Below are positions 43,040 through 50,315 of a DNA stretch of 64,000 bases, piece by piece. The position numbers were made by a program, and so were the translations under genes. The notes under the pieces were generated by a model. That model was not told where the DNA came from, did no database searches, and was given only the letters and a program-made list of their open reading frames with translations. How positions within the stretch are numbered: the stretch's first letter is position 1; every line of letters starts with the position of its first letter. Source of the DNA: Methanolobus chelungpuianus (GTDB lineage: Archaea > Halobacteriota > Methanosarcinia > Methanosarcinales > Methanosarcinaceae); assembly GCF_024500045.1 (NCBI RefSeq), contig NZ_JTEO01000001.1, positions 101,904 to 165,903 of the forward strand, in the 5' to 3' direction.

Positions 43040-43124
43040 CGACGAGAGGGGGATTCGAACCCCCGTGATGCGAAGCACCACAGGATTAGCAATCCTGCGC
43101 CATACCGGGCTTGGCTATCTCGTC
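43040..43124 (-). tRNA. trnS: tRNA-Ser (GCT)
   Basis: Minus-strand cloverleaf with acceptor GACGAGA / TCTCGTC, D arm GCCAAGCCCGGTATGGC, anticodon arm CAGGA-TTGCTAA-TCCTG with anticodon GCT, a long variable arm (GTGGTGCTTCGCATCAC) as in all serine tRNAs, T arm GGGGGTTCGAATCCCCC, and G as discriminator. CCA is not encoded. No intron. Confidence 0.96.
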
Positions 43125-43181
43125 ACTATCAGAATGCGTCCCTAAATGCAAGCAATGTATTTAATGCTTCTGGAGTCAGGT

Positions 43182-43494
43182 AGCGGGCACGCCGCAAGTC
43201 GCTGCCCTTCACATCTTCAAATTATCTGTGGCCTCTTCTCCACCCCGCAGCCCTGCAAGCGATAGTTGCCCACGGTAGGTCTGCTCCCTTCCGGTCCTGA
43301 ACTGGTTCCCGCAGTTAAGATATAAGAACAGGTTCTCCAACAAGCCCTTATACCGACACCATCCAAACAGGACGGGGCTTCTCAGTTGAGATCACAGGTT
43401 TGAAAATGATCCAGACATCTCCTCTTGGCTTCGTCCCCCGCATATCGGCGATTTCGGGTTACAGGTAACGCCGGCCTACCCGGACTAGCCCGCC
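43182..43494 (-). ncRNA. ffs: Signal recognition particle 7S RNA
   Basis: About 313 bases, minus strand. The 5' end GGCGGGC pairs with GCCCGC at the 3' end. The helix 8 hallmark is present: GTTCAGGACCGGAAGGGAGCAGACCTACC, written here as two parts, GTTCAGGACCGGAAGG and GAGCAGACCTACC, which form the conserved symmetric loop and tetraloop where SRP54 binds. Length and the long helix 5 fit archaeal SRP RNA. A TATA box (TTTATAAA, 43516-43523) sits at the right distance upstream. Ends are estimated from pairing. Confidence 0.93.
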
Positions 43495-43515
43495 ACAACT
43501 ACATATACATCACCG

Positions 43516-43523
43516 TTTATAAA
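43516..43523 (-). promoter_or_regulatory. TATA box of the SRP RNA gene
   Basis: TTTATAAA, 22-29 bases upstream of the predicted 5' end of the SRP RNA on the minus strand, the standard archaeal spacing. Confidence 0.75.
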
Positions 43524-43624
43524 TGTATCCTTATGGCCCAGTAGTAAGCGGGTATCGCAACTTCTTAAAACCTCTTTCTAATCTAATGAAACTAATTATG
43601 TAAGATTCATTTTCAACTGCGCAA

Positions 43625-43678
43625 ATCCATGTCTTTATGGTTTGTTGTGTTTTCCTGTTTATTTTTTCAGACATGGAT
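43625..43678. repeat. Inverted repeat with 10-base arms
   Basis: ATCCATGTCT at 43625-43634 and AGACATGGAT at 43669-43678, perfect, 34 bases apart. The right arm continues into CAGCACTGATTTACAC, a degenerate version of the ATCCGTGT-type sequence also present near 46.76 kb. Looks like a decayed intergenic repeat. Confidence 0.5.
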
Positions 43679-43728
43679 CAGCACTGATTTACACTGCTCT
43701 TACGTGGCAGTGGCTTCTAAAACCAGTG

Positions 43729-43761
43729 TTCCCGAAATCTATCCCTTCTCGTGTGAATCTG
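43729..43761 (+). repeat. Dispersed intergenic repeat, copy 1
   Basis: Begins TTCCCGAAATC and ends CGTGTGAATC plus two bases; the same 33-base frame, with both ends conserved and the middle diverged, recurs at 46748-46780. Confidence 0.5.
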
Positions 43762-43898
43762 CCTGAAGTACACTGGGAAAGCATAAACTGGTGGCTAAAG
43801 ACCTGTGCTTGAAGCGATATCTGATCTGATGCTCTTTAATAAGACATGAAGTGAGAAAATAATTATACTATGTGGCTCCTATTGATAGTGAGGATAAA

Positions 43899-44138
43899 AT
43901 GGAAGACATGATAGGATTTGTGACAGGAAACAAGAATAGGCAGAAACTTCTTTCCCTTCTGGGCTCAAAGCATGAACTGGACGTGGACCGCCTGGCAAAG
44001 AACATGCATATCGCCAGCCCTTCTGTTAAAAAGATCATTGACGAACTGCTGGAAAAGGGTCTCATAAAGCAGGATAACGGCTCCTATAGCCTGACCGAGC
44101 TTGGTGACGCCGTAGAGAAGCGGGTACGCACTATCTGA
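43899..44138 (+). CDS. Small winged-helix DNA-binding protein
   Basis: 79 residues from ATG 43899 (GTGAGGAT site; TATA-like AATTATA about 35 bases upstream). A compact winged-helix domain: TGNKNRQKLLSLLGSKHELDVDRLAKNMHIASPSVKKIIDEL, here with the recognition helix at SPSVKKIIDEL, then the wing KGLIKQDNGSYSLTELG. No second domain. It ends 20 bases before the end of a convergent KaiC-like gene, so a link to that system is possible but not shown. A GTG nine codons upstream lacks a ribosome site. Confidence 0.85.
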   Translation: MEDMIGFVTGNKNRQKLLSLLGSKHELDVDRLAKNMHIASPSVKKIIDELLEKGLIKQDNGSYSLTELGDAVEKRVRTI

Positions 44139-44158
44139 CCCTCTACTGCCTTTTTCTT

Positions 44159-45538
44159 TTACCCGAGGAGGGTGTCAGTACGCAGTTTTATCCCTTCTTC
44201 CGTGATAGAATATTCCCTTACGGCATTCTTATGCTTCGTGCCTCTTGATTTTGTTATGCACATGTACATACGGCTGTTTGCATTGGAGCTGTGGAGGATC
44301 ACCACGGAGTCCATGATGTAGGCGAAATCTATTCTCTCGTCACCGGGGCAATCGCAGGATTCAGTGTCTGTTGTAAATAATGATGTGATGTTTTTACTTT
44401 TAAGGTAGCTTGTAAGGGAGTGCAGGTATCCGCGCAGTTTGAGGTGATCAGGTATGGATATCTCCAGGTTGTTGATGCCATCGAAGAAGACCCTTGTTGC
44501 ACCTGCTGCTTCTATGTCTTTCTTGATCCTGAGTGCATGTTCTGCAGGGTAGATGCTGCCAGGGTTCGTGCAGATAAAGCGCAATTGCCCTGTGTCGATA
44601 TAGGGGAGCAGATCCCATCCCATTCTTCTCGCATCCATGAGTAACTGGTGGGGGGAGTCGTCGAAAGTTACTACCAGTGCGGGTTCACTATTCTGCAGGC
44701 CCTGGCTGATAAACTGAAGACCGAATATTTTCTTCCCGGTGCCAGGCTTTCCTGCTACAAGGGTGCTGCTATATCTGATCATCCCTCCTCCCAGCATGCA
44801 GTCAAGGCCCGGGATCCCGGCCTCTACCCGTGAATCGTCAAGCCTGAAATCATTCTCGGGCTTAAGGTGTGGATAGACTGTAAAGCCTTTCGACGTAATA
44901 TCATACAGGTATTTACAGGATGTGATCTCTGGCCTCTTTCCAGGATCAATGCCCCTCATTTTGACAAACTCCAGGTAATGGTCAGCTCTTGCTCCCTTAT
45001 CTGCACGTGAAAGATATATGATCCCGTCAGAGAGATGGCTGATGACTGACCTGTGCAGCTCTTCCCGTACCAGTTCTCCCACAAGCAGGGTAAGCATGTC
45101 CCTCTCCTGCAGCATCGAATCCAGCGTATAGAAGAAGCGTCTGCGCTCCTGTTCCACAAACCCGAAGCCAAGAGGCGTGACAGGATCGATCACGAGCCTG
45201 TCGGGTTTGGCAGAGTCTATGACGTTGCCGATATCTATAAGCGTTGTCAGGGGGTCTTTTTCAGAAAGCTGGCGGTTGATCGGATGTACCCTGAATGAAT
45301 CATCGAAGAAATCAAGCGTAGAATGGTACATCCTGAGCTTATGTTCTTTCTCGGTGGTGATAGGGATATATAATGTACTTTCCCCGTTACGGGCTGCCTC
45401 GGAGAGCATCTGCAGAGCCATGATCGTCTTGCCGACCCCTGCAGTCCCTGCTATCAGCATAGTGGATGGTGACCTGAAGCCTCCCAGCAATTCATCCAGG
45501 CTTTTAATCCCACAGGAGATATTTTTCAATTCTTCCAT
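44159..45538 (-). CDS. KaiC-like protein with two RecA-type ATPase domains
   Basis: 459 residues with two KaiC domains in tandem. Domain 1 (about 1-225): Walker A AGTAGVGKT near 30-38, Walker B RLVIDPVTPL near 116. Domain 2 (about 240-459): P-loop AGKPGTGKK, where the usual Thr/Ser after GK is Lys, and Walker B RVFFDGINNL. The two-domain plan resembles cyanobacterial KaiC, but the clock phosphorylation residues cannot be judged and no kaiA/kaiB is present. Archaeal relatives are thought to be signalling ATPases; role unknown. Followed on the opposite strand by a small winged-helix gene, with a second KaiC-like gene 180 bases upstream. Confidence 0.9.
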   Translation of the reverse strand: MEELKNISCGIKSLDELLGGFRSPSTMLIAGTAGVGKTIMALQMLSEAARNGESTLYIPITTEKEHKLRMYHSTLDFFDDSFRVHPINRQLSEKDPLTTLIDIGNVIDSAKPDRLVIDPVTPLGFGFVEQERRRFFYTLDSMLQERDMLTLLVGELVREELHRSVISHLSDGIIYLSRADKGARADHYLEFVKMRGIDPGKRPEITSCKYLYDITSKGFTVYPHLKPENDFRLDDSRVEAGIPGLDCMLGGGMIRYSSTLVAGKPGTGKKIFGLQFISQGLQNSEPALVVTFDDSPHQLLMDARRMGWDLLPYIDTGQLRFICTNPGSIYPAEHALRIKKDIEAAGATRVFFDGINNLEISIPDHLKLRGYLHSLTSYLKSKNITSLFTTDTESCDCPGDERIDFAYIMDSVVILHSSNANSRMYMCITKSRGTKHKNAVREYSITEEGIKLRTDTLLG

Positions 45539-45717
45539 TTTACCGCTTCAACAGGTGGCTTTAAGTTACAGGGACTTGGGAATCCTGCTTGATGGCAGTT
45601 CTCTGAGTTGCACATCTCTTTTTTATGATCCTATCTTTCGATGAAGAAGAACGATGGACCGGTATCCGGCAGATAAGATGGCCTTTTGTTGTTTCCGGAG
45701 CCCTGGTCCCGTTCCAT

Positions 45718-46497
45718 TCAGAACATGGAATAGACTTCTTCGTGCGGATGGATGACGAACCCGTCGGGGGTTATGTCATAGGGGTGGATCTTCTTGCTAT
45801 GGTCGGAACCGCGCATCTTGTAGATCTCCATGCTTCTCATGCGCACGTTCTCATGCCTTTTGTAGTATAGTACGATGGTCCCGTCGGTGACGAAGTTTTC
45901 CACGCCGAACCTGGAAGGGTTTTCTTCTTCGATCAGCTCGCATGTCATCATTGAGGTAAGGCCGATGACCTCCAGCGTGGTACTGAGCTTGAGGAGCTCT
46001 ATCCTGATCTTCGCAGGGTCCTGCAGGTAGAAACTTACGGATGTTGTGGAATCGATGAGCGCACGCCGGGCATTGATCTCTTCCTGGGTTGCGATGATCT
46101 GGTCCATCATGGAACGGATATCGAAGGGCCGCACATCGACGTATTTCTCCTGGGAGGGGATGCCTATCTTGGTGGAGCATGCGTCGATTATCACCAGCTT
46201 GTTCTCCTCCTCGAGTGCCTCAAGGTCCCAGCCGAACTTCAGGACGTTCTCCCGTATCTGCTCGGGCCGCTCCTCGGTCGCGACTATGATCCCGTTCTCT
46301 CCGTACTTGGTAATGCCGTTATATATGAACTGTATTGAGAAGTTGGTCTTCCCTGCACCCGATGTGCCGGATATCAGGTATGTCCTGTCCCTGATAAGCC
46401 CGCCACCGCACAGCTCATCAAAGCCGGGTATGCCTGTCTTGACCCGGTTTGCCGCGTCCTCCATCGAGATTACTTCAGAAACTGCACCATCGAACAT
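45718..46497 (-). CDS. KaiC-like protein, single ATPase domain
   Basis: 259 residues: one KaiC/RadA-type domain. Starts with VKTGIPGFDELCGGGLIRDRTYL, Walker A SGTSGAGKT near 44-51, the FSIQFIYNGI helix, Walker B-like RRALIDSTTSV near 146, then KLSTTLEVIGLTSMM. The C-terminal segment RMRSMEIYKMRGSDHSKKIHPYDI is the usual KaiC-family end. AAGGAGTGA site before the ATG. Cytoplasmic. Upstream of the two-domain KaiC-like gene on the same strand; the 179-base gap shows nothing I recognise. Confidence 0.92.
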   Translation of the reverse strand: MFDGAVSEVISMEDAANRVKTGIPGFDELCGGGLIRDRTYLISGTSGAGKTNFSIQFIYNGITKYGENGIIVATEERPEQIRENVLKFGWDLEALEEENKLVIIDACSTKIGIPSQEKYVDVRPFDIRSMMDQIIATQEEINARRALIDSTTSVSFYLQDPAKIRIELLKLSTTLEVIGLTSMMTCELIEEENPSRFGVENFVTDGTIVLYYKRHENVRMRSMEIYKMRGSDHSKKIHPYDITPDGFVIHPHEEVYSMF

Positions 46498-46747
46498 TTT
46501 ACTTTTTCACTCCTTGTGAGATCAATAACTCCCTGTAGCAGGGAGGTCATGTTTTGTATCAAAGCGGATGAATGATTTTTACGATATGTCTTCTATTGTA
46601 CCGTATATATAAATATATTGAACTTATTCTTATTATAATGAGGGGTTATCAGGCTAATCTGAGGTCCTGTCCTTATTTTAAATGTCCTGGCACATATAAT
46701 AATAACGGATTCACAGATTGGGCCCGGAGAGAATTCTATATCCAAAA

Positions 46748-46780
46748 TTCCCGAAATCCGTGTTCATCCGTGTGAATCCA
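46748..46780 (+). repeat. Dispersed intergenic repeat, copy 2
   Basis: TTCCCGAAATCC followed by two ATCCGTGT-like units and ending GTGTGAATCCA; matches 43729-43761 without gaps at both ends. The next bases (TGTC) complete an ATCCATGTC also found in the inverted repeat near 43.63 kb. Confidence 0.5.
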
Positions 46781-46965
46781 TGTCATGAAGAAGATTGTGG
46801 AAAAATATCAGTCCGGATGAAAGTACAGGCAGGCATTTATACTATAAATCCAATCTGGCATCCTATCCCTGATAATTGCATGTGTTTAGTAAAACAGATG
46901 CTGAAGATCAGGTACTGCCTGGCCCTATTAATTTAGATACAAGTACGATGGGCTTTCATCCTATC

Positions 46966-46975
46966 ATATATAAAA
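46966..46975 (+). promoter_or_regulatory. Strong TATA box, probable S-layer gene promoter
   Basis: ATATATAAAA is the best TATA box in the region. Transcription from about 46997 would give the S-layer mRNA a leader of nearly 300 bases. A weaker TTTAATA at about 47102 is an alternative. Confidence 0.5.
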
Positions 46976-47222
46976 GAACCTCAAATCTCAGGTTTTCATC
47001 GGCTTTTATCGAACATGGGAGCTTTTAATTCGACATTTACCGTCAAATGCATCGATACTTGCCAGTGCAGTGTGATAATTCCCCGAATTTTGACCACAAA
47101 AGATTTAATACGGCAATTGTTTAATAGAACACTTGTAATCCAATATGACGGGATTAGGAGGGTGATGAAGTCTCCTTCGGCAATAAACGAACCCGACAAA
47201 TCGTCCGGTCCGGCTGAAGCCC

Positions 47223-47245
47223 ATAAAGCACAAATCGTGCTTTAT
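47223..47245 (+). promoter_or_regulatory. Leader hairpin of the S-layer gene
   Basis: ATAAAGCAC (47223-47231) and GTGCTTTAT (47237-47245) pair perfectly over nine bases around a 5-base loop, ending 35 bases before the ribosome site. Likely an mRNA-stability or translational element. Confidence 0.5.
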
Positions 47246-47292
47246 TCCATGATTCTCACTCTTTGACATTAGAACTAAACGGAGGAACAAAA

Positions 47293-48390
47293 ATGACTAA
47301 ATTAACGACAACTGTAGTAGTTGCCCTTATGCTGATGGCATTGACCGTAATGTCAGCAAGTGCAGCTACCAGTGTTGAGATCAGGAGTTCTGTTTTAACA
47401 GGCCCTGGCGTACTCGACGCTACAAACTTCGCAGGCTTCTACTATGACCTGGATGACAACATTTCTACTGAAACAATGGAGATCGCAGCAATTAGCAGCC
47501 GTACCATTGCAGCAGGCGACCTTACATACAACACCTCAATCGAGTCCGTAGACTATGCAAGTGGCAACCTGCTTGGCTCTTACAATGTCATGGGTCTCTT
47601 CGCTGAGAAGTACATCCCACTCGACAACAACACACCAGACAAGCTCTCAAAGCTTCTTCTGGATGCAGATCAGAAGTACACTCTGAGAACCGGTACAGCA
47701 CTTCAGCTTCCAGAAGGCTATGCAATTACTGCAAAGCAGATCGATGTTGAAGGTAACAAGGTCTGGATAGAGTTCAGTAAGGACGGAGAGTTCATAGAAG
47801 ATGAGATCCTCGATGTATCCACAGGCTCTACCGCAGTCTGGACTTACGAAGCTGACGATATCGCCGGTGAGGATGATGTTGCAGTTCTGAGAGTCGCAGT
47901 TACCAACGTCTTCCAGGGACAGGTTGACAGCCTTGCAGTTGTTGACGGTATCTGGCTCATGGACTACGAGAATGTACTTGAAATCGAGACTGATGACACT
48001 TTCGACAAGCTCGAGGTTGTAACAGTAGGAGCTGACTACCTCCTTATGGAAAACACTAACTCCATAACCCTTACAAGAGACAAGACTGTTTCAATCGCAC
48101 AGGGCATGAGCTTCAAGGTTGCAGACGATACTGCAGTAAGATATTACCCATTCGCTACAGTAACTATCGAGGGCGATGGCGTAACCCAGCCTGACACTCC
48201 AACCGATGAGACTCCAGTCGACAACGGCAACGAGACTCCAGGAAACGAGACTCCAGTTGACGAGACTCCAGTTGACACTCCAACCAACGACACTCCAGTC
48301 GACACTCCTGAGGAAGAGTCCCCAGGATTTGAGGCAATCTTCGCAGTTGCAGGTCTCCTTGCAGTCGCATACCTTGTCAGAAGGAACTAA
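47293..48390 (+). CDS. S-layer protein, single-tile form with PGF-CTERM anchor
   Basis: 365-residue exported protein. Start ATG 47293 behind GGAGGAAC. Signal peptide about 1-25 (ending MSASA), then one S-layer domain of the Methanosarcinales type (about 26-290: SVEIRSSVLTGPGVLDATNF, GFYYDLDDN, EKYIPLDNNTPDKLSKLLLD). The large S-layer tile of Methanosarcina carries two such domains in tandem; here only one is present. A Thr/Pro/Asp/Glu linker of repeated ETPVD and DTP units follows, then PGFEAIFAVAGLLAVAYLVRR: the PGF motif, hydrophobic helix and basic end of an archaeosortase (PGF-CTERM) sorting signal. Forms or decorates the outer cell lattice. Codon bias and strong signals suggest high expression. 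Confidence 0.9.
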   Translation: MTKLTTTVVVALMLMALTVMSASAATSVEIRSSVLTGPGVLDATNFAGFYYDLDDNISTETMEIAAISSRTIAAGDLTYNTSIESVDYASGNLLGSYNVMGLFAEKYIPLDNNTPDKLSKLLLDADQKYTLRTGTALQLPEGYAITAKQIDVEGNKVWIEFSKDGEFIEDEILDVSTGSTAVWTYEADDIAGEDDVAVLRVAVTNVFQGQVDSLAVVDGIWLMDYENVLEIETDDTFDKLEVVTVGADYLLMENTNSITLTRDKTVSIAQGMSFKVADDTAVRYYPFATVTIEGDGVTQPDTPTDETPVDNGNETPGNETPVDETPVDTPTNDTPVDTPEEESPGFEAIFAVAGLLAVAYLVRRN

Positions 48391-48409
48391 ACGAACAATA
48401 GATAAACGC

Positions 48410-48443
48410 TAGAAGGGATCTTCCCTTCTACAATTCTTTTTTT
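48410..48443 (+). terminator. S-layer gene terminator
   Basis: TAGAAGGGA (48410-48418) and TCCCTTCTA (48422-48430) pair perfectly with a 3-base loop, followed by CAATTC and seven T residues, 20 bases after the stop. Confidence 0.85.
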
Positions 48444-48496
48444 AATGCAATTCATTTAGAACGGCGAATGTTTATTTCGCAGTTTGAGGTTTACAG

Positions 48497-49045
48497 ATGA
48501 AACTGAACAGGAAACTTTTAGTGTGCAGCACACTTGCTATCATGATGCTTACACTGGCGCTGTCCGGCTGTATCGGTGGGAACGGCGGCAGGGATATGTC
48601 CGGAGTGGATGCTGCTGATGTTGTGGTTGTTGAAGATGCTTCCGGCTTTGAGTACCTGGGTTCGAGGGCCATGACAGTGGATGAGGTCAGCAGGCAGTAT
48701 GTCGCGGTATCGGATCTTACCGGCGCGGCAGAGGGCTTATACCAGGACACCGGTGCTGTGGATTACTACATCCATGCCATTGAGATGGAAAGCAGCTCTG
48801 CGGCAGAGAACTTCGTGGAGCAGTACAAGGCTACCTTCAGGCCGCTTTCCTCTGGGGAGCGCTTTACCGAAGACTCCTTTAATGATCATGCTGCAACACG
48901 GATAAACACCTACACGACTGCAGACGGAACACAGGCTGCCAGGTACAGGTATATCTGGAGCAACGAGAACTTTGTGATCGTTGTCGGAGGCAACTCCGCA
49001 AACCCTGAGTCCGCACGTGCTCTGGCTGAGGCAACCGGGTATTGA
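48497..49045 (+). CDS. Predicted lipoprotein of unknown function
   Basis: 182 residues. N-terminus MKLNRKLLVCSTLAIMMLTL has a basic start and hydrophobic core ending in the lipobox LALSGC, so the mature protein begins at Cys24 and is lipid-anchored outside the cell. The mature part is acidic with a Gly-rich linker (IGGNGGRD), then a small mixed alpha/beta domain with YYIHAIEMESSSAAENFVEQY and the ending YIWSNENFVIVVGG. No family recognised. Ribosome site GAGG. Stand-alone between the S-layer gene and tRNA-Met. Confidence 0.82.
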   Translation: MKLNRKLLVCSTLAIMMLTLALSGCIGGNGGRDMSGVDAADVVVVEDASGFEYLGSRAMTVDEVSRQYVAVSDLTGAAEGLYQDTGAVDYYIHAIEMESSSAAENFVEQYKATFRPLSSGERFTEDSFNDHAATRINTYTTADGTQAARYRYIWSNENFVIVVGGNSANPESARALAEATGY

Positions 49046-49154
49046 TCCGGTTCCTCATTACTATTTTCTTTCAGGCGTTATTAAAAACAGGTAATGGAAT
49101 GCGATATTCAATCGACACGCTTTAATACAAGATTGCCCTTTTACATGCTGCACT

Positions 49155-49263
49155 GCCCGGATAGCCTAGTCGGTTGGGGCGCCAGACTCATAGGGAATAT
49201 TAACCGTGCGTCCAAATCTCCTGAGACATCTGGAGGTCGCGTGTTCGAGTCACGCTCCGGGCA
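49155..49263 (+). tRNA. trnM: Elongator tRNA-Met (CAT) with a 35-base intron
   Basis: Acceptor GCCCGGA / TCCGGGC, T arm GCGTGTTCGAGTCACGC, A as discriminator, no encoded CCA. The anticodon stem CCAGA (49182-49186) pairs with TCTGG (49229-49233); anticodon CAT is at 49189-49191. A 35-base intron (49193-49227) follows position 37. The splice site is a perfect bulge-helix-bulge: CTCA (49187-49190) pairs with TGAG (49222-49225), with 3-base bulges TAG and ACA cut after their second base. Mature length is 74. Confidence 0.95.
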
Positions 49264-49306
49264 TGTTTTACATTTTATTGGCAGTGATTTTGCTCATGCA
49301 GCCATT

Positions 49307-50284
49307 TTAATCTGTTTTCTGCCTTGTTGGAGGCTCCAGAAATCCCGGTCCCACCGGATCCTTGACTGTCTTCCTGATTATCTCTACCACCTGGTCCCTT
49401 GTTTCCGGATCAGGTTTCCAGCCAAAGATCTCGCTGACAGGCTCCATGTGCTCAGGCTTCCATCCGCCCCAGAGGGCTATGGTGTTATCGTAGCCAAGGA
49501 TCCACTGGACGGCAAGATCCAGTACTGTCCTGCCATGCTTTTCTTTCATGAAGTCATCTATCCTGCCCACAGCTTCCAGATACTGTTGATATCTTGGAGA
49601 CTGGAACTTCGGGTCGGCCTTCTTCACCGGGTGGCTGCTGAAATCAGCATCCAATCTCATCTTCCCTGTAAGCAGGCCCTGGCAGAGGGTCCTGTATGCC
49701 ATGAGCGTTATGTCGTTCTTCTGGCAGAAGGGCAGTACACCCACCTCCACAGCTCTTTCGAACACGTTGTACGGGGGCTGGGAGACATTGACCTCCGCAT
49801 GCCTGCAAAACTCATATGTCTGCTCGGAGCTGAAGTTACTGACCCCGATAGCCCTTATGGTTCCTTCTTCCTTAAGTTCGCCCATGAACCTGGCAGTTTC
49901 CTCTGCAGGATAAAGCGGATCAGGCCAGTGTACATGGAAAATATCTATGTGGTCCGTGCCAAGCCTTTGAAGCGACTGCTCAAGTGTCTTTTCCATCAGT
50001 TCAGGACTGGCATTTCTTACAGGTCTACTGTTGATCTTTTCCATCCCTGCCTTGCTTGAGATTATCACTTCCTCGCGATCGTAGTCCTTCAAAACTTCTC
50101 CCAGGATCTCTTCAGCTCTTCCGTCACCGTACACGGGTGCGGTGTCCATGAGATCAATGCCCTGGTCAAGCGCCTTCCTGATGGTCCGCATGCCCGACTC
50201 CTTATCGAAATAGCCGATTGGCTGAGTTCCTAGGCCAATCCTTGATACTCTGATATCTGTTCCTGATATTTTTATATATTCCAT
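49307..50284 (-). CDS. Aldo/keto reductase
   Basis: 325-residue TIM-barrel oxidoreductase using NAD(P)H. The catalytic tetrad is visible: D47 and Y52 in DLMDTAPVYGDG, Lys in IISSKAG near 78, and His in IFHVHWPDP near 120. Cofactor-binding segments GVSNFSSEQ and the late ILGYDNTIALWGGWKPEHM are present. Substrate unknown. The 3' end stops 44 bases from tRNA-Met on the opposite strand. About 30 bases upstream is a PQQ-type dehydrogenase-like gene on the same strand, so a shared sugar or aldehyde role is possible but only inferred from position. Confidence 0.93.
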   Translation of the reverse strand: MEYIKISGTDIRVSRIGLGTQPIGYFDKESGMRTIRKALDQGIDLMDTAPVYGDGRAEEILGEVLKDYDREEVIISSKAGMEKINSRPVRNASPELMEKTLEQSLQRLGTDHIDIFHVHWPDPLYPAEETARFMGELKEEGTIRAIGVSNFSSEQTYEFCRHAEVNVSQPPYNVFERAVEVGVLPFCQKNDITLMAYRTLCQGLLTGKMRLDADFSSHPVKKADPKFQSPRYQQYLEAVGRIDDFMKEKHGRTVLDLAVQWILGYDNTIALWGGWKPEHMEPVSEIFGWKPDPETRDQVVEIIRKTVKDPVGPGFLEPPTRQKTD

Positions 50285-50315
50285 TGATATTCCCCGCCAA
50301 TCCTCTCAGGACAAA

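Larger units (their letters stand above)
43524..43860. other. Non-coding region between SRP RNA and the winged-helix gene
   Basis: No gene is supported. It contains an inverted repeat, ATCCATGTCT (43625-43634) with AGACATGGAT (43669-43678), and a copy of a short dispersed repeat at 43729-43761. An AATTATA element at 43861-43867 may be the TATA box of the next gene. Confidence 0.5.
46498..47292. other. Long intergenic region and leader upstream of the S-layer gene
   Basis: About 795 bases with no supported gene; short open frames here lack ribosome sites and look random. It holds the second copy of a dispersed repeat, a strong TATA box (46966-46975) and a perfect hairpin close to the S-layer start. 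Confidence 0.6.

Noticed and set aside
44159..46497. Circadian kai gene cluster
   Set aside because: Two KaiC-like genes are present but no kaiA or kaiB; KaiC-like ATPases are common in archaea outside any clock.
46572..47266. Several 60-83 codon frames upstream of the S-layer gene
   Set aside because: No ribosome sites, odd composition and overlap with repeats and the predicted leader; treated as non-coding.
49094..50059. Rightward frame of 321 codons over tRNA-Met
   Set aside because: Antisense to the aldo/keto reductase and passing through a clear tRNA gene with an intron.
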